Shown: positions 24,307-36,678, counted from the first letter of the stretch. The stretch: DNA of 64,000 bases from Hemileia vastatrix (GCA_030280995.1 JASXTE010000002.1:27191683-27255682); one strand, 5' to 3'. The notes: generated by a model not told the origin, from the letters alone. Program-made: numbers and translations.

Positions 24307-25431
24307 TGTGGTAGTCTAAATTCTAGTAAGGCACTTAAGTTTATAAAAAGAGGATTTTTCGGGGATGATTACTGAGATTGGAAAGGCAAATCTAATTTAT
24401 AAATGGTAAATATTTAAAAGAATAAGTATTAAAAGTGGTTAAACAGGTTTAATTTTATGGGTCAAGATTTAACAAATTATTACTTGGCAGGAAATACAAG
24501 TATAGGTCTAAAAGTGTATGAAAATTAAATTCAGGCGTCTCAAGAACCTTCCTGAATTTTTCTGGATTTTTTAATATTTTTATACTATTTTTAATAATTT
24601 TATAAAGTATTTTTAATTATTTTTGATTTTTCATAATTTGCTTAACTTTGATAATTTTATTACTAGATGAATAGGGCTGTGTAGGATACAATAATTAAAA
24701 TGGAATATAAGGGAGAAGTAGCTATATCATCTGTAAATTTTCTAGATATTATATTAATATTTAAAGGTTCTAATTGAGTCCAGAATTCCGGAAAAGCTCT
24801 GTACAAACTCTGGAGATCTCCAGACAAGCTCTGGACAAGCCCCAGAATGCTCCAGTTAGAGAAAGTAGGGCACATGACTTACTACGCATATCAAGCCTGT
24901 AGACTCAAAATTAGACAGAATAGAAAATCATATCAGGAACAATCATCATACAAAAACAAACAACAAAAACATATATTTTAACAATCATTAATTATTTTTC
25001 ATAACAGATTATAAAATTGAAATATCCTCATAAATATAACACTTTTAAATAACAATTTATTAATTTCACTCATCAACACTAATATTAAATTACAGGGTAC
25101 CATTTTAAAGGTCTCATCACCAGTGATCAGATTTTAACATTTGAATCTCATAAAAATAAAAGCTTCATAAAAATATTTTATTCAATCATTTATATAACTT
25201 TTCTAAATACAGCTTTACTGTTGTGTTTTTCAAGCTCATTATAAAGAACACTGATTCTACAACTCAACACCATTAATAATAAATAGTTTATTTGTTATTT
25301 CTAATCAAGTAGAGGTTATAGCCTAGATAATTGTGAACTCTTTATTTAACTAAAGGGACAGGGGTTTCTTTAGTTTATTCAACTCCATTGGATTGTGCTT
25401 ACAGCAAGGCGACCTTAAGAGTATTTATACA
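24307..25431 (+). repeat. 5' LTR of element D
   Basis: It begins TGTGGTAGTC and ends TTTATACA, followed at once by a TGG-type primer-binding site. It aligns with 36140-36678 joined to 54779-55396. Confidence 0.85.
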
Positions 25432-25432
25432 T

Positions 25433-25452
25433 TGGTGGCACCCAACATGGGG
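25433..25452 (+). other. Primer-binding site of element D
   Basis: TGGTGGCACCCAACATGGGG lies one base after the LTR end. A tRNA 3' end ending in GGTGCCACCA would pair with it. Element E has the related TGGTGTCCCAACATTGG in the same place. Confidence 0.7.
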
Positions 25453-25570
25453 TTTGAATTTTCTGGTCTTTAATTGATCTTATTTAATATCTGGACTATT
25501 TTAGCCTGAAAGAGGGTTATTTAACAAATGTTTATCTTATTTTAACTGTTTTATCTTATATATCTTTAAG

Positions 25571-26760
25571 ATGTCTTCTGCTTCTGGATCTGGTGTCTCT
25601 CTTCTGTTGGAGCTTCAGTCAGGATTGTTTCTTGGGATGGGCCCAAGTTTAATGGGGAAGAAGTTAAATGGTTTTTAAATCAATATGAAGCTGCTGCTTC
25701 TATTTATGGGTCTTCACATTTGGGCATGGTGAAGCAGGTTAGGTTCTTTATTGTTTATAGAGAGGTGGAATTGGAGGTTATTGAGATGGAAGTTTATAAA
25801 AGGTGGGATTGGTTAAAGTTTTCAAAAAAGATGGTTGATAGATGGAGAGTCAGGTATACTATGATGGACCTCAATAAAACTTTCACTGAATGGAAAGCTA
25901 AAGGTGGTGTTTCTAATATGGTGGACTTCAAGAAGTTATGTAGGCAGTTTCCTGAAGTGGTGAATTATCTAGTTCTTATGGAGGAGTTTCATCATGAAAA
26001 TCATGCAAAGAATTTATTTTGGTTAGCATTTAGTAGGGAGATCAGAATGGAGGTTTTGAAGAAACTTTCTAGGAACAATATGATGAAGAGCATTCCAAAT
26101 GGAGAACAGAAACTACCAGCTTTAGAGGTCATCAAGGACAGAATTCAGGTGTATTTAAAATTAATGGCTTTGGACAAGTATCAAAAATATTGTACTCAAT
26201 ATGGTAGCAAGTTTAGTGAAGTTTTAGCCAAAAATAATATTATTATGGTCAAGGCTCAAGAGTCAAAGAAGGCTCAGTTGGGTCAGCCTGTTGATAAGGT
26301 TGAGGGGGATGTTGAGAGCAAAATGGTGGATCATTTAGCTGACTTCACTAAGCAGCTCAAAATATTTGTTTTAGAAACTAAGAAGGCCTATAGAGCCCCT
26401 GTGGCTTCTTCTTCTTATCAATCTAGGGGTTATAAGAGGAAGAACTATGGCTTTAATGGAAATGGTAACTGTTTTAATGGCAATGGTAATGGTGGTAGTA
26501 ATGTTAATGGGAATGGTGGAAATGGTTATAGAGGTTGATATGGAGAACCTAAGTTTTGCTCTTATTGCAATAGGAGGGGAACAAAGCAGTAGATTGTAAT
26601 TTTTTTGACAAGGAATTTCAGGCTGGAAGAGTAAAATTTGATGGAAAGGTTTATAAATTTCCAGATGGATCTTTCATCAAACCCAGTGACGGAAAGCACC
26701 TTTTGATTTATTTAGGAGGAATCAAATGGCTGAGAGGAGAGCCAGATTTGAAGATTTAAA
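25571..26760 (+). pseudogene. Element D Gag
   Basis: ATG 25571 (MSSASGSG) opens a frame that shifts within about 60 bases to VSWDGPKFNGEEVKWFLNQY. It continues to 26538 through the gag domain (KRWDWLKF, DLNKTFTEWKAKGGV). An Asn-Gly repeat tract at 26450-26535 leads to a knuckle-like CSYCNRRGTK...DC near 26556-26600. There the expected His is Thr, so zinc binding is probably lost. The frame then continues as FFDKEFQAGRVKFDGKVYKF to about 26730. The gag of element E on the other strand is homologous in order, and its knuckle is intact. Confidence 0.75.
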
Positions 26761-28421
26761 TGGTAATGATGATGATAGTTGTAAAGCTGGAAAAAAGAAT
26801 GGTGGTACTTGTGGTGGAAAATTATAAAAGGGTAAAGAAAAGGAGGTCAGTAAGGCCACTTTTAAAACTTCATATGGTGGATTAGAGCTGGGAAAAGTTG
26901 CTATGATTAATGAAAACTGTATGATTTATGAATATGATGTATATGCTTCTAGAAGAGCAGCTGCTACTAAATCCAAAAGTAGAATTCAGGGCCAACTTAG
27001 GGCTAAACCAGGAAAGGCTGAAATTAAGAAGATTGAAAAGAAACCTTACACCAAGGACAAAATTTATAAAATGCAGAAGTGAATGGTAGATATGGGGCCT
27101 CCCAGTTATGAAAAATCTGATTTAAACAGTGATCCAATGCCTTTGGATGAAGAATCTGATTCTGAGGAATATTTACCAATAGCATCTCTTTGCAGACCAA
27201 GTTTTGCTGGTCCTACTCCTATGGAAGGGGTAAGGAGAAACAGTGATGGATCTGGATTGGTCAAAGAAGCTGGTGATGGAGCTAGGGTTTTGGTAGATGA
27301 AGATATTATTATGGGGGGTGAAGATGGCAATGTGGGTCCTCAAGAGGTGTCCAGGGTCAAGGTTGATAAAAATAAAGTTCAGTATAAAAGGCCAGTAGAG
27401 GCTGGTCAAGAGGATATGAAGGATAATGTTTTCCCTGCACTAATGGAGGGTGCAGAGGTTTTTATTGATGGGGTGAATGATTGGGATTCACCTAAAATTT
27501 GGAAAAAGGTGGGTGATTCTTTTTTTCCTTTGGTAGGAAAAATTATGGTGATTGGTTTCTGTGAGTTATGGAATAGGTGGAAATGCCCTTGGGGCAAATT
27601 TATGGGTTTCTACCAAGGGATATCAAGAGTATGATTCCTCCAAAATGAGGATAAACTAGCTTTAAATTGGCTGACTTTTCTTTATCTGTTATTTGGATTA
27701 TTTTGAATTCTTTATTCTTTTCAATTTTTTTACAAAGACCCTCATTTTTTGGGGTAGAAATGGCTGATCACTTTAATGTTGCAATCTCTCCTCAAGAAGA
27801 GATCCCGGATTGAAATAGGTCAGCTCACCTTGAGATAATTAAAGTGGATTCTCAACTATTTTATCTGTTGATATTTCATTGGAATGTCATTATGTGTTTG
27901 ATTTTTCTATACGTTTATTATCCTTATTGAATTATTCTATAGAATTTAAAAATGGTTCAAAGGGAAAGATGGGATGTATTATGTTAGAAAAAAATTGGAA
28001 AATGAATTTGGTAAATTATTCTGATATTAGTGGTGGATTATTTTATGGCCTCCAGAATGAGGATAAACTGCATAATTTGGGCCTCCAGCATGAGGATAAA
28101 CTGCAATTATCACATCAAAATCAACAAAAAAATCTTAATATAATTAAATCACAAAAAAATAATATTTGTGATGATTCTATTTCTTTCCTCCAGAAAGAGG
28201 TTAAACTTCCAACTATATTTAATGGTGATTTTGTGATGGAAGATGAAAGGTAAAAAGGTGTTGGAAAATTAGATGATAAATTAGATGAAGGAAAAGGGGG
28301 TAGTAGTGATAAAAATAAAATTTTTGAAAATAAAAATTATGTTTCAAATTACTCTATTTCTGATTCTGGCTCTGAAGATGAAGAAAATTATTATTATGAA
28401 TTATATAATGGCAAAACTATA
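26761..28421 (+). pseudogene. Element D linker in place of protease: acidic ORF and repeat-bearing segment
   Basis: An open frame at 27083-27634 encodes an acidic, Ser-rich product (SDPMPLDEESDSEEYLPIA). After its stop the same frame reads FLQNEDKL. A second frame at 27879-28253 contains LQNEDKL, LQHEDKL and LQKEVKL. I find no retropepsin active site between gag and RT, whereas element E has a recognisable, though mutated, protease there. Either the protease was lost and the gap filled, or it has decayed beyond recognition. Confidence 0.5.
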
Positions 28422-31400
28422 ATGGATCAAGTATCTCAAGTAAAAGTGGATGTTGACGCAGTAAAATATATAAAGGTAGCATATAAAATTAGGCTAATTA
28501 ATGAACCTTTTCCAGCTGAATTAAATCTGCCTTTGAGAAGAGCAAAATTATCAAGAGATCCATATGAATGTCCTTTAGTCAAGAATCTACCTGAATTTTC
28601 TGAAACTTCCAGAATCAATGTCAAGAGATTAGAGTTTGTTAATTTTAGACCTGAAGTATGGCTGTCAGGTGAAGAAAAAAGGTTGTTGTTGGATTTAATG
28701 CTTCTTAGGGAGAAGAAAATTGAATTTTTATGAGAGACAGGTGTGTTAATGCATTCTTATGGGGAGCCCTACAAGATTCCAGTGGTTTGCCATGAACCAT
28801 GGAAACTGAATCCAGTTGCTATACCCTCCGCTTTAAAGGGAGATTATATTGAAGTCATTAGAAAAAGAATTCAAACTGGATTATATGAAAAATCATCATC
28901 AAGTTATTCAAGTCCAGTATTCTGTATTAAAAAACCTAATGGAAAGATTTGGGTAGTTCATGATTTAAGAGAACTGAATAGGGTTATGATAAAAGATACA
29001 GGAATACCACCTAATGCAGGAGAGTTTGTAGAAATGTTTTCAGGGAGATTGTGTTATAGTTTAGGAAATATAATGGGGGATATGATGAAAGAGAGTTGCA
29101 TCCAGACTCAAGACCACATTCAACTTTTGATATGCCACTTGGACAATTACAGCTAACAAGATTACCTCAAGGAGCAACAAATGCAGTTTCTGTTTATCAA
29201 GCTCAGATGGAATGGATTCTACAAGACAAAATTCGACAATATGCTGGTATATTTATTGATGATGGTGGAATAAAAGGACCCTCAAAAGATTATGATAATG
29301 AAGTATTGAAGGAGAATCCAGGAATAAAAAAATTTATCTGGGAATATGCTGTAATTATAGAGAGGATTTTGTTTAGGATAGAAGAGGCTGGTTTAACGAT
29401 TTCAAGTTCCAAATTCTCTTGTTGTGTGCCAGCTTTGGAAATATTAGGTCATGTGGTATGTAGAGAGGGTAGGCTTATGTTGAAGAAGAAAGTAAATAAA
29501 ATTAAGCCCTGTCCAAGACCCAAGAATACAACCAAATTCAGAGGGTTTTTAGACATGTTTGTTTATGTTAGAATGTTTATAAAGGACTTTTATTCATTGG
29601 CTTCTCCTTTGAGACAGTTGACTAGGAAGGATGCTGATTAGGAATGGGATTAAGAGTGTGAAAATCCATTTATTAGGTTAAAGAAAGTAGTTGGAGAAGA
29701 TATTATCCTGCACAAGTTAGATAATGGGAAAGAGGCAGGCCAGATTTATTTAGCAGTGGATTCAAGTCAGATTGCTTCTGGGAAGGTTTTGTCTCAAATG
29801 GATAAAGCTGGCTATATTAGACCATTCAGGTATGAATCTGTAGTTTTTACTGAGTTGAAATCAAGATATCATCAACAAAAATTAGAACTTTGTGGAGTGA
29901 CAAAGATCTTAAAGAAACTTTAAAATATTTTATGGGGACAACACTTTGAATTTCAAGTTGATGAAAAATCTTTGATTCAAATGATCAATTTTCTTAGTTT
30001 AAAAAATTCCACCATGACTAGATGGGTAGCTTTTATTAAGAATTTTTCTTTTGATTTATTTCACAAGCCTGACAAGTCATTTACTATTACCTATGGCTTA
30101 TCAAGAAGACCACCTACTGAAGAGGATTCTGACTCAGAGGAATTCGATGAAGATATACCTGTAATCAAGACCAGTACAAAAGGTGCTGATAACTTTCCTT
30201 ACCTCCCCCATGAGGCTATACTGGCTGGATTAATATCTGTGGATAAAGATTAAAATTACATCCACCAAGAGGATAAACTGGAAAATAGTAAAAATATGGT
30301 AAATTATGTCCTTGGGGAGTTTGATGGCGGTGTAGATAAATTTGGTAAAAAAGAGGTTGGAAATGTTGAGTATATGGATGAGGATGGTGAAATAGTGTGG
30401 GATAGTAAAAATTTGGTGAATGGTGTATATGTTGTAGTCTTAAAAAATTTGGTTAAAGAGAGTTTGGGTGTTAAAAATTTGGTTAAAAGGAGATTGGAGA
30501 AAGATGAAGATGATGATGCTAAAAAGGGTAAAAAAGGGAAAGAAGAAAATTTTGTTGCTAAATGGCTGGAAGTTTCAAAGATGGAAATTTTAAAAATCTT
30601 TTATGATAAAAGGCAAAGTCAAGGTTTAAGGTTGTTGGCTCATTCATGTACAGGTGATTTAGGAGATAGGGAAGTGCCCATTGAAATAAAATAAATGGAT
30701 TTTCAAGATGATGTCTGGGGACAGACTGGATTTAATTATAAAATATTTAAATATTTATCAATGTTAGAAAGGCTGGATAATAGTGATAATGATGAATGGG
30801 TGGCTATCAAAAGGAAGTCACCAGAATCTTATCTCTCCAGAAGAAGATTAATGAAGAGAATGTATCCAAATCCTCAAGTAGCTATTACTCAAAAGAAAGG
30901 GTAAGAGCTGGTTATGAAATCACTGCATGAAGATCTTAGGCATAGAGGAATTGGTGAAAATTATAGAAAAATTGCTGATAGATTTTGGTGGCCTGGTATG
31001 AAGCTGACTGTTAAAAAATGGGTTCAGTCAAGTGAAGAATGTCAAAGGAGAAGTTTTTTAAGGCCAAAAGAATCTGGAAATTCAACCAGTGAAAATACTC
31101 TTTTAGTAGGGTTATTTTGGATTCTGTTAATATTAAGGAGAAGAGATATAAATATTTGATTGTAGCCAGAGATAATTTATCTGATTGGGTAGAGGCAGCA
31201 CCACTTATTAATTTGAATGCCAGGAATGTGGCAGATTATTTGATTAAATACTGGGTATATAGGTATGGAGTGATGAAGTCGGTAACTGTTGATGGAGGTC
31301 CTGAATTTGAGACATAATATAAAGAGGCTATATCAAAATTTGGATCAAAGGTTAGGGTAGCAAACCCATATTATCCCAAAGCTGAAGGAATGGTAGAAAG

Positions 31401-32187
31401 AGGGCATCAAGTTATTAAGGATGCTTTAGTTAAAATGTGTGGATCAAGTGCTGAAAGGTGGAGGCACTATTTACCATTAGTTTTCTTTGCTGACAGAATC
31501 ACTTCCAAAAGGACAACTGGATATTCACCATAAAATCTAGTTTTTGGGAAGAAAGTGGTTTTACCAGATGATTTAGAGGCTGAATCATATCTTGCAGTAG
31601 ATTGGGACATGGTCAGAGCTACTGAAGAATTATTATGTTCAAGAATAATTCAGTTAGAAAAAAAAGAAACTCTAGAAAAGGCATATTCAAAAATGATGAA
31701 TATTAGGAATCAGTCAGTTAGATATTGGGATAAGAGGTTGGCTCATAGTTTACAGAGTCCTTTAAAAACTGGAGATATGGTCTTGGTGTATAATAGGAGT
31801 TTGGAAAGTGAGTGGGGTAGAATGTTTTCAGATAGGTGGAATGGACCATACAGAGTTAGAAATCAAGTATATGGTCATTCATATGTTTTAGAAGAGTTTT
31901 ATGGAGTGGTTTTAAGGAAGAGGGTAGCTGCTTATCAAGTCAAGCGGTTTTATCTTAGGGGCACCAGGTGTGCCATAGAATAACACCAAAATGTGGATAA
32001 ACTACAAAATATTGGTTATGAAGAATAACTCCAAAATGAGGATATACTACCAACTATTTTTTATGAAGAATAACTCCCTAATGAGGATAAACTATCAACT
32101 ATCATTTATCAAGATTTCATCTGAAATGAGGATAAACTACTTTACTATTTCTTAAAAGAGGATCTACTCAGCAAGAGAGTATAAACT
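27637..32187 (+). repeat. Dispersed 21-bp repeats of element D (LQNEDKL family)
   Basis: Copies fit the consensus CCTCCARAATGAGGATAAACT at 27637, 28049, 28082, 28187, 30259, 31983, 32028, 32073 and 32118, with a weak tenth near 32169. They lie between or just after coding segments, and in most copies the same frame reads (L/H)Q(N/H)EDKL. Weaker relatives (for example TCCACCAAGACTATAAACT) lie near 32419 and 34271-34430. Confidence 0.7.
28422..31983 (+). pseudogene. Element D Pol (RT, RNase H, integrase), broken
   Basis: The pre-RT segment 28422-28733 parallels the one in element E. RT spans about 28740-29640: TGLYEKSSSSYSSPVFCIK, VVHDLRELNRV, LPQGATNAVSVYQAQ and FIDDG (intact acidic pair). 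RNase H is near 29740-30250 (LAVDSSQIASG, HFEFQVDEKS). The integrase zinc region from 30914 has LHEDLRHRG, with the first Cys of the pair changed to Ser. The catalytic core has VDGGPEFE and EGMVERGHQ. A GPY/F motif (DRWNGPYRV) is near 31840 and the end is RVAAYQVKRFYLRGTR. There is no chromodomain. Stops occur at 28731, 29638, 29920, 30251, 31157, 31315 and 31531, with several frame changes. Confidence 0.85.
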
Positions 32188-33024
32188 AAAACTATCAATC
32201 ATTAATTTCAAAAATTAAAAGTTTATGATGAAGAATTTAGTTGGATTGTAATTATTTTTGGTAGAAGTGTTCACAGGGGAACCTTCTAAATTTAATATTG
32301 GAAAGTTTGGGGGTAATTTATGGGCCGGCTACTCTATACACAATTAACCCACAATATTTGTTACCCAATTTCACCTGTTTCTTGTTAAACTCCTGGCTTT
32401 GTTTTTGTTATATAGGAAGTCCACTAAGACTTCAAACTGAAACAAAACGACTTCAAATTATTACACTCATTTGAAGCTGGATTCAAGCATTTTTTAATGT
32501 TATATTTTTGTTTATGAAATTTTATTTTTGAATTTTTTTATGTTAGAATTTTATTTTAGTTTCATTTTAAAGTTATTAAAAAAATAATTGTTTCAGAGAT
32601 AATGATCACTGGTGGTCTCAAATTTTTTTTTACAAATTGGAGGCAGCCCACCCAGTGATCATTTCTATTCTTGTTTTTATGGTGTTTAAATTTTAAAAAA
32701 ATCAATTTATGTTTATTTTTAATTTCTTTCCTGTGTATTTCACAATTAAGGTGCACTTGGATGTGGGTATGATTTAAGGAGTATGGTTCATCAAATGGCT
32801 GGGGGGAATCTTTTATATATTTTATTTTAATTTCTTATAATTTAAGAACATTTTTAAAAATAAATTTATTTAATTTTAATTTTCAAATTTATAATTTCAT
32901 AAATATATATATATATATATAATAAGTAAAAAAATAATAATAAAATAAGTAGTATTTAGTTTTTAAGATTTTATATATATAGTTTTTTTAGTTTCTTTAA
33001 AATTTCTAGCAGGGTCCTAAAGAA
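32188..33024. other. A+T-rich part of the element D 3' region
   Basis: No gene is visible. An AT dinucleotide run lies near 32900-32920. A purine-rich stretch at 32290-32312 might be an internal polypurine-like site. Confidence 0.35.
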
Positions 33025-34150
33025 TTAAGGAAGTTTCTCATTCAATGAAGAAGGCACAGTGAAGGTTTCAGGAGATGCTCTATGAAATATTTCAATTTCT
33101 TCAAATTTACGATGTTGTTTATGGTCCTGCATAGTGGCTAATTTTAAGTTACATTTCAAAACTTGCTCTCTTGCAAATACTTCTGCTCAATATTTTGACG
33201 GATAATCTTTGTAATGGGCCAAGTTAATGTTGAAAATGGAATATAGTTGTTGAGTGACCTCATTACATTTTACCATAGTTGAAGTGAGTTCTGGATCAGG
33301 GATAAAATAAGCAGATGGAGAATAGCAAGATCTAGAAGAATCTAGATCAGGTCATCAATAAAAAAATCTAGAAAAAGATTATTAATAAAAATGAATATAT
33401 TAATCACTTACTAGAGTCAACTTTGTCAATCTCAAGATTTTAAGTCAGGCTTGGAAGAAATTTTTCTTCAAGAAGGGAAGAGTATGAATTTTGACTGTTG
33501 TCATATGAAGGTAGTTTTAGGAAAGTTAGGACTTCTCTGGAAGGAGCAGGTATTGGAGATCCATTAACTGAAGGAATATTTCTTTTCTTACGGCCAACTA
33601 TTGGAGGACTAGGAGATCTGGGTCTTTTTGATAATTAAGAAGGATTATGAGGGCTTCTAAATTTAGGTTGAGGAAGAATAGGCTCTGTTATAGGAGGTGG
33701 AGAGAAAGAAGAAGGAAAAGGAGATAAATCCAGAAGTGATTAAGGTGGATTTAACATTGATTTTGGAACAGTAGGAGCTCTAGGGATGACAGAAGAGAGT
33801 CTTGATTGAAGAGAAGGAGAAGAATAAAAAGCAGAAGGATGTGGACCCAGAGACTCAGAGTCAGAAGGAATATTTAAAAAGGCTAACAGTGTGAAAGGAG
33901 TAGTTCTTTTTGAGGAGGATGATATTGGAGAAGGAGTATAAGGCTTTCAATGAGAAGAAAAGCTTGTAGAAGGAAGGGGCAATGAGCCATATTTGAGGCC
34001 AGAGCATTTTCTCTTCTTCTCAAAGTGGTTGAAACAGGCCCAATTGTAGTTAGATATTTTTTGGTTATAGGTGAAGGTGCACTATTGATGGGTAAAGGAA
34101 CATTAATCACAGGCTTGATCACTAGAAGCAGTGAATTTGGAAGGATTCAT
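33025..34150 (-). pseudogene. Antisense accessory gene of element D: Zn(II)2Cys6-like cluster protein
   Basis: ATG 34150 (MNPSKFTASSDQ) opens one continuous frame of 246 codons to 33412, broken only by stops (no indels). An intron follows at 33342-33411 (70 nt, GTAAGT...TCTAG), and a second exon in phase runs to TAA near 33025. The N-terminus reads C, D, stop, C, six residues, C, then 14 residues to WACFNHFEKKRKCS. This is CX2CX6CX14CX2HX6C, the Zn(II)2Cys6 layout with one Cys to His. A Ser/Pro-rich disordered stretch with KRPRSPSPPIVGRKKRN follows, then a helical tail (KCNEVTQQLYSIF; EVFAREQVLKCNLKLATMQD). The cysteine spacing and overall layout match the gene inside element E. A role as a DNA-binding regulator is inference. 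Confidence 0.6.
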
Positions 34151-34917
34151 CTTCAAAATTTGAAAATTAGGATGAAAAGGGATAACCTGGATAGGAAAAT
34201 AGAATAGGGAGAAAAATGGGGTGAAAATGGGAAGGATATTAGTAAGCAGTTGGAATCAACACAATATTTGGTCCACTACAACCTAAAACTGTAAATGAAC
34301 TATAGGACTTGGTTCTCTAAGACCTTAAACTGGAAACAAACAGCAAAATGTTGGTCATTGGTCCCCTATGACCCTAAAATGGCAAATTACATTCACTTTG
34401 TCCACCAAGACTATAAACTGGAAATCAATTAAAAGTTTGGATCTCAAGTATATTAGGTGGAAATGTTAATAAAGTGGGATATTCAATTCAGTCATTTTTA
34501 ATTTATCAATGGTTCATCAGTACTCAAACTTGCACTCACTCATTTGGAAAACTCAGTCATTAACAAAAATAGTGCAACTAACTTTAGGCAATGGAGATGT
34601 CATTAAATGAATTTATTTAGGATTAACAAAAGATGGAGATTTTAAAGGTTATTGATGAAGATTGTTAAATGTCACAAATATAGGTGCTAAAATGTCTTGA
34701 AAATTATGATTTATGATAAAAATAGGAGTAATTTTAAAGGGTTAGAAATTTATTTTAATGTTGTGATGCTGAATCATAGAAGATGGATAGGATCAGGATT
34801 TGGTGGGTCTCTTTGGTGGACTATTTAGGAGGAATCTTGGAGGACCTTATGTCAAGAATGGAATCATATTATCTGGCTCAGGAAGAAGCCATATGAGAAT
34901 GGAATAAAAAGTATTCA
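34151..34917. other. Element D 3' region
   Basis: It contains four diverged copies of a GTCCACYAAGACYWTAAACTG-like unit at about 34271-34430, related to the LQNEDKL DNA repeats. No other gene is visible. Confidence 0.35.
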
Positions 34918-35728
34918 TGTCAGCCAGGCTACTAGACTTATCCAGTAAAATAATTAATTATCTTACCGAGATGAAGCTACACCTTTTAAATCCTTATTAG
35001 TAATTAATTATTTATTACCTACTTATGTATTACTTACAACTAACTAGCTAAGTACACTAAGTAATGTAAATAATTAATAAAAGTAAGTAATTTTCCCATA
35101 CATTTTTACTCCCTAACACCATGCTCAATAATACAGATGAGAGGGAATAAAAATAGTATTAAAATATAAAAAATATAAAAAAAGAAATTTTTCAAACTCA
35201 TTTATTAAGAAATTTAGATTTTTGTTGAATCAACATTTTAAATCAACTGTTTTGTACTAAATGTGACAGTCCAAGGGAACTCAAGTTTTATTTCAAATAA
35301 AAGTGATACCTTTATTTTACGCACCATTTAGTATATTTTTTATTGTTTCACATAATTACTTTATTTTGTTTTTTTTCCTCACACCCTTGTATTAGGTGTT
35401 GTTAACTCTGTGTCTTTATTTCTCACATTTTTGCCTATAAAAGGCCCTCTCTTTTTGTACCTTTGAAACCATTCCTTACTGACTGAAATTTTTTATTATA
35501 TATTATTTAAATCCTTTATTACTATATTTTATCATATTAGTAATTACAACCACATGATTCTAATCTATAAATTATAATAATATCTTAAAACACCTCTTAT
35601 TAATTGAGAAAAACAATCAAAGATTATAAGATATACGTACCAATTTGTTGAGAGCCCATTAAGACCATCCAAACCCTCATAGGACCTCCAGTTTTATCCT
35701 CTAGACCAAGAGAATCACCAACAATTCA
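34913..35728 (+). repeat. Solo LTR of an element B-like chromovirus, with target-site duplication
   Basis: 34918-35723 (806 bp) starts TGTCAGCCAGG and ends CACCAACA, with attca on both sides (34913-34917 and 35724-35728). It aligns along its length with the LTRs of element B, including a TATAAAA box at 35435. It is a product of LTR-LTR recombination inside element D. Confidence 0.92.
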
Positions 35729-36128
35729 GCTCATTAGGGAGGCCCAATCTCTCATTCTGTGAAGAACAATGGAGATTGGTAGAGGAGAGTCTAAAGTGAT
35801 TCAAACCTTGCTCTCAGTAGTGGAATCATCACAAGGAAAAAATGGTTTAAATATTTTAATTTCCAAATATATGACAAATTTAAAGAATTAAAATCAACCA
35901 GAAAATAATGATCATCAGCACTAAAAAATAAAAGTAGTCAAAGTATTAAATTTTAAAAGAAGAAAAGACAATTGAAATGAATAATCTCTTTGGAATCTTT
36001 CAACCACAATATTAAAAAGCTTTGCAATAGTGCCCTTCACTTCATAATGTCTTCATGTTGAAGAGGATGACAAGATGGATATATGAACAATTAATTATGC
36101 AAGCTTAAAGAATGGGGACATTCTTCAT
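35729..36128. other. End of the element D internal region
   Basis: A+T-rich, with no coding signal that I can support. Confidence 0.35.
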
Positions 36129-36139
36129 TGGAGGGAGGA
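36129..36139 (+). promoter_or_regulatory. Polypurine tract of element D
   Basis: TGGAGGGAGGA lies directly before the 3' LTR start TGTGGCAGTC. Confidence 0.7.
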
Positions 36140-36678
36140 TGTGGCAGTCTTTAGTTTAGTAACACACTTAAGTTTATTAAAAGTGAATTTTTTGGGGGAT
36201 TATTACTGAGATTGGAAAAGCCAATATAATTTATAAATTGTAGATATTTAAAAGAATAAGTATTAAAAGTGGTTAAAAAGGGTTGATTTTATGGGTCAAG
36301 ATTTAACAAATAATTACTGGGCAGGAAATGCAATTATAGGTCTAAATTTGCATGAAAACTAATTTTAGGAGTCTCAAAAACCTTGGGAATTTTTTCTAAA
36401 ATTTTTACTATTTTTCTACTATTTTTAATAATTTTATAAAGTATTTTTGATTATTTTTGATTTTTCATAATTTGCTTAACTTTAATAATTTTTATTAGAT
36501 AAATAGGGCTGTGCAGGCTATGATAATTAAAATGAATTATAAAGGAGAAGTAGCTATATCATATTTAAATTTTCTAGATTTTTTATTAATATTTTAAAGG
36601 TTCTAATTGAGTCCGGAAGTCAAGATGAGCTCTGTAATACTCCAGAATACTCTGGACAAGCTCCACACAAACTCTGGA
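36140..36678 (+). repeat. 3' LTR of element D, left piece
   Basis: It aligns with 24307 onward and is interrupted at CTGGA (36674-36678) by element A. It resumes at 54779. Confidence 0.9.

Noticed and set aside
32290..32345. Purine tract and GGCCGGCTAC as a possible start of the 3' LTR of element D.
   Set aside because: The following sequence does not match the 5' LTR; the true 3' LTR start is at 36140 after TGGAGGGAGGA.
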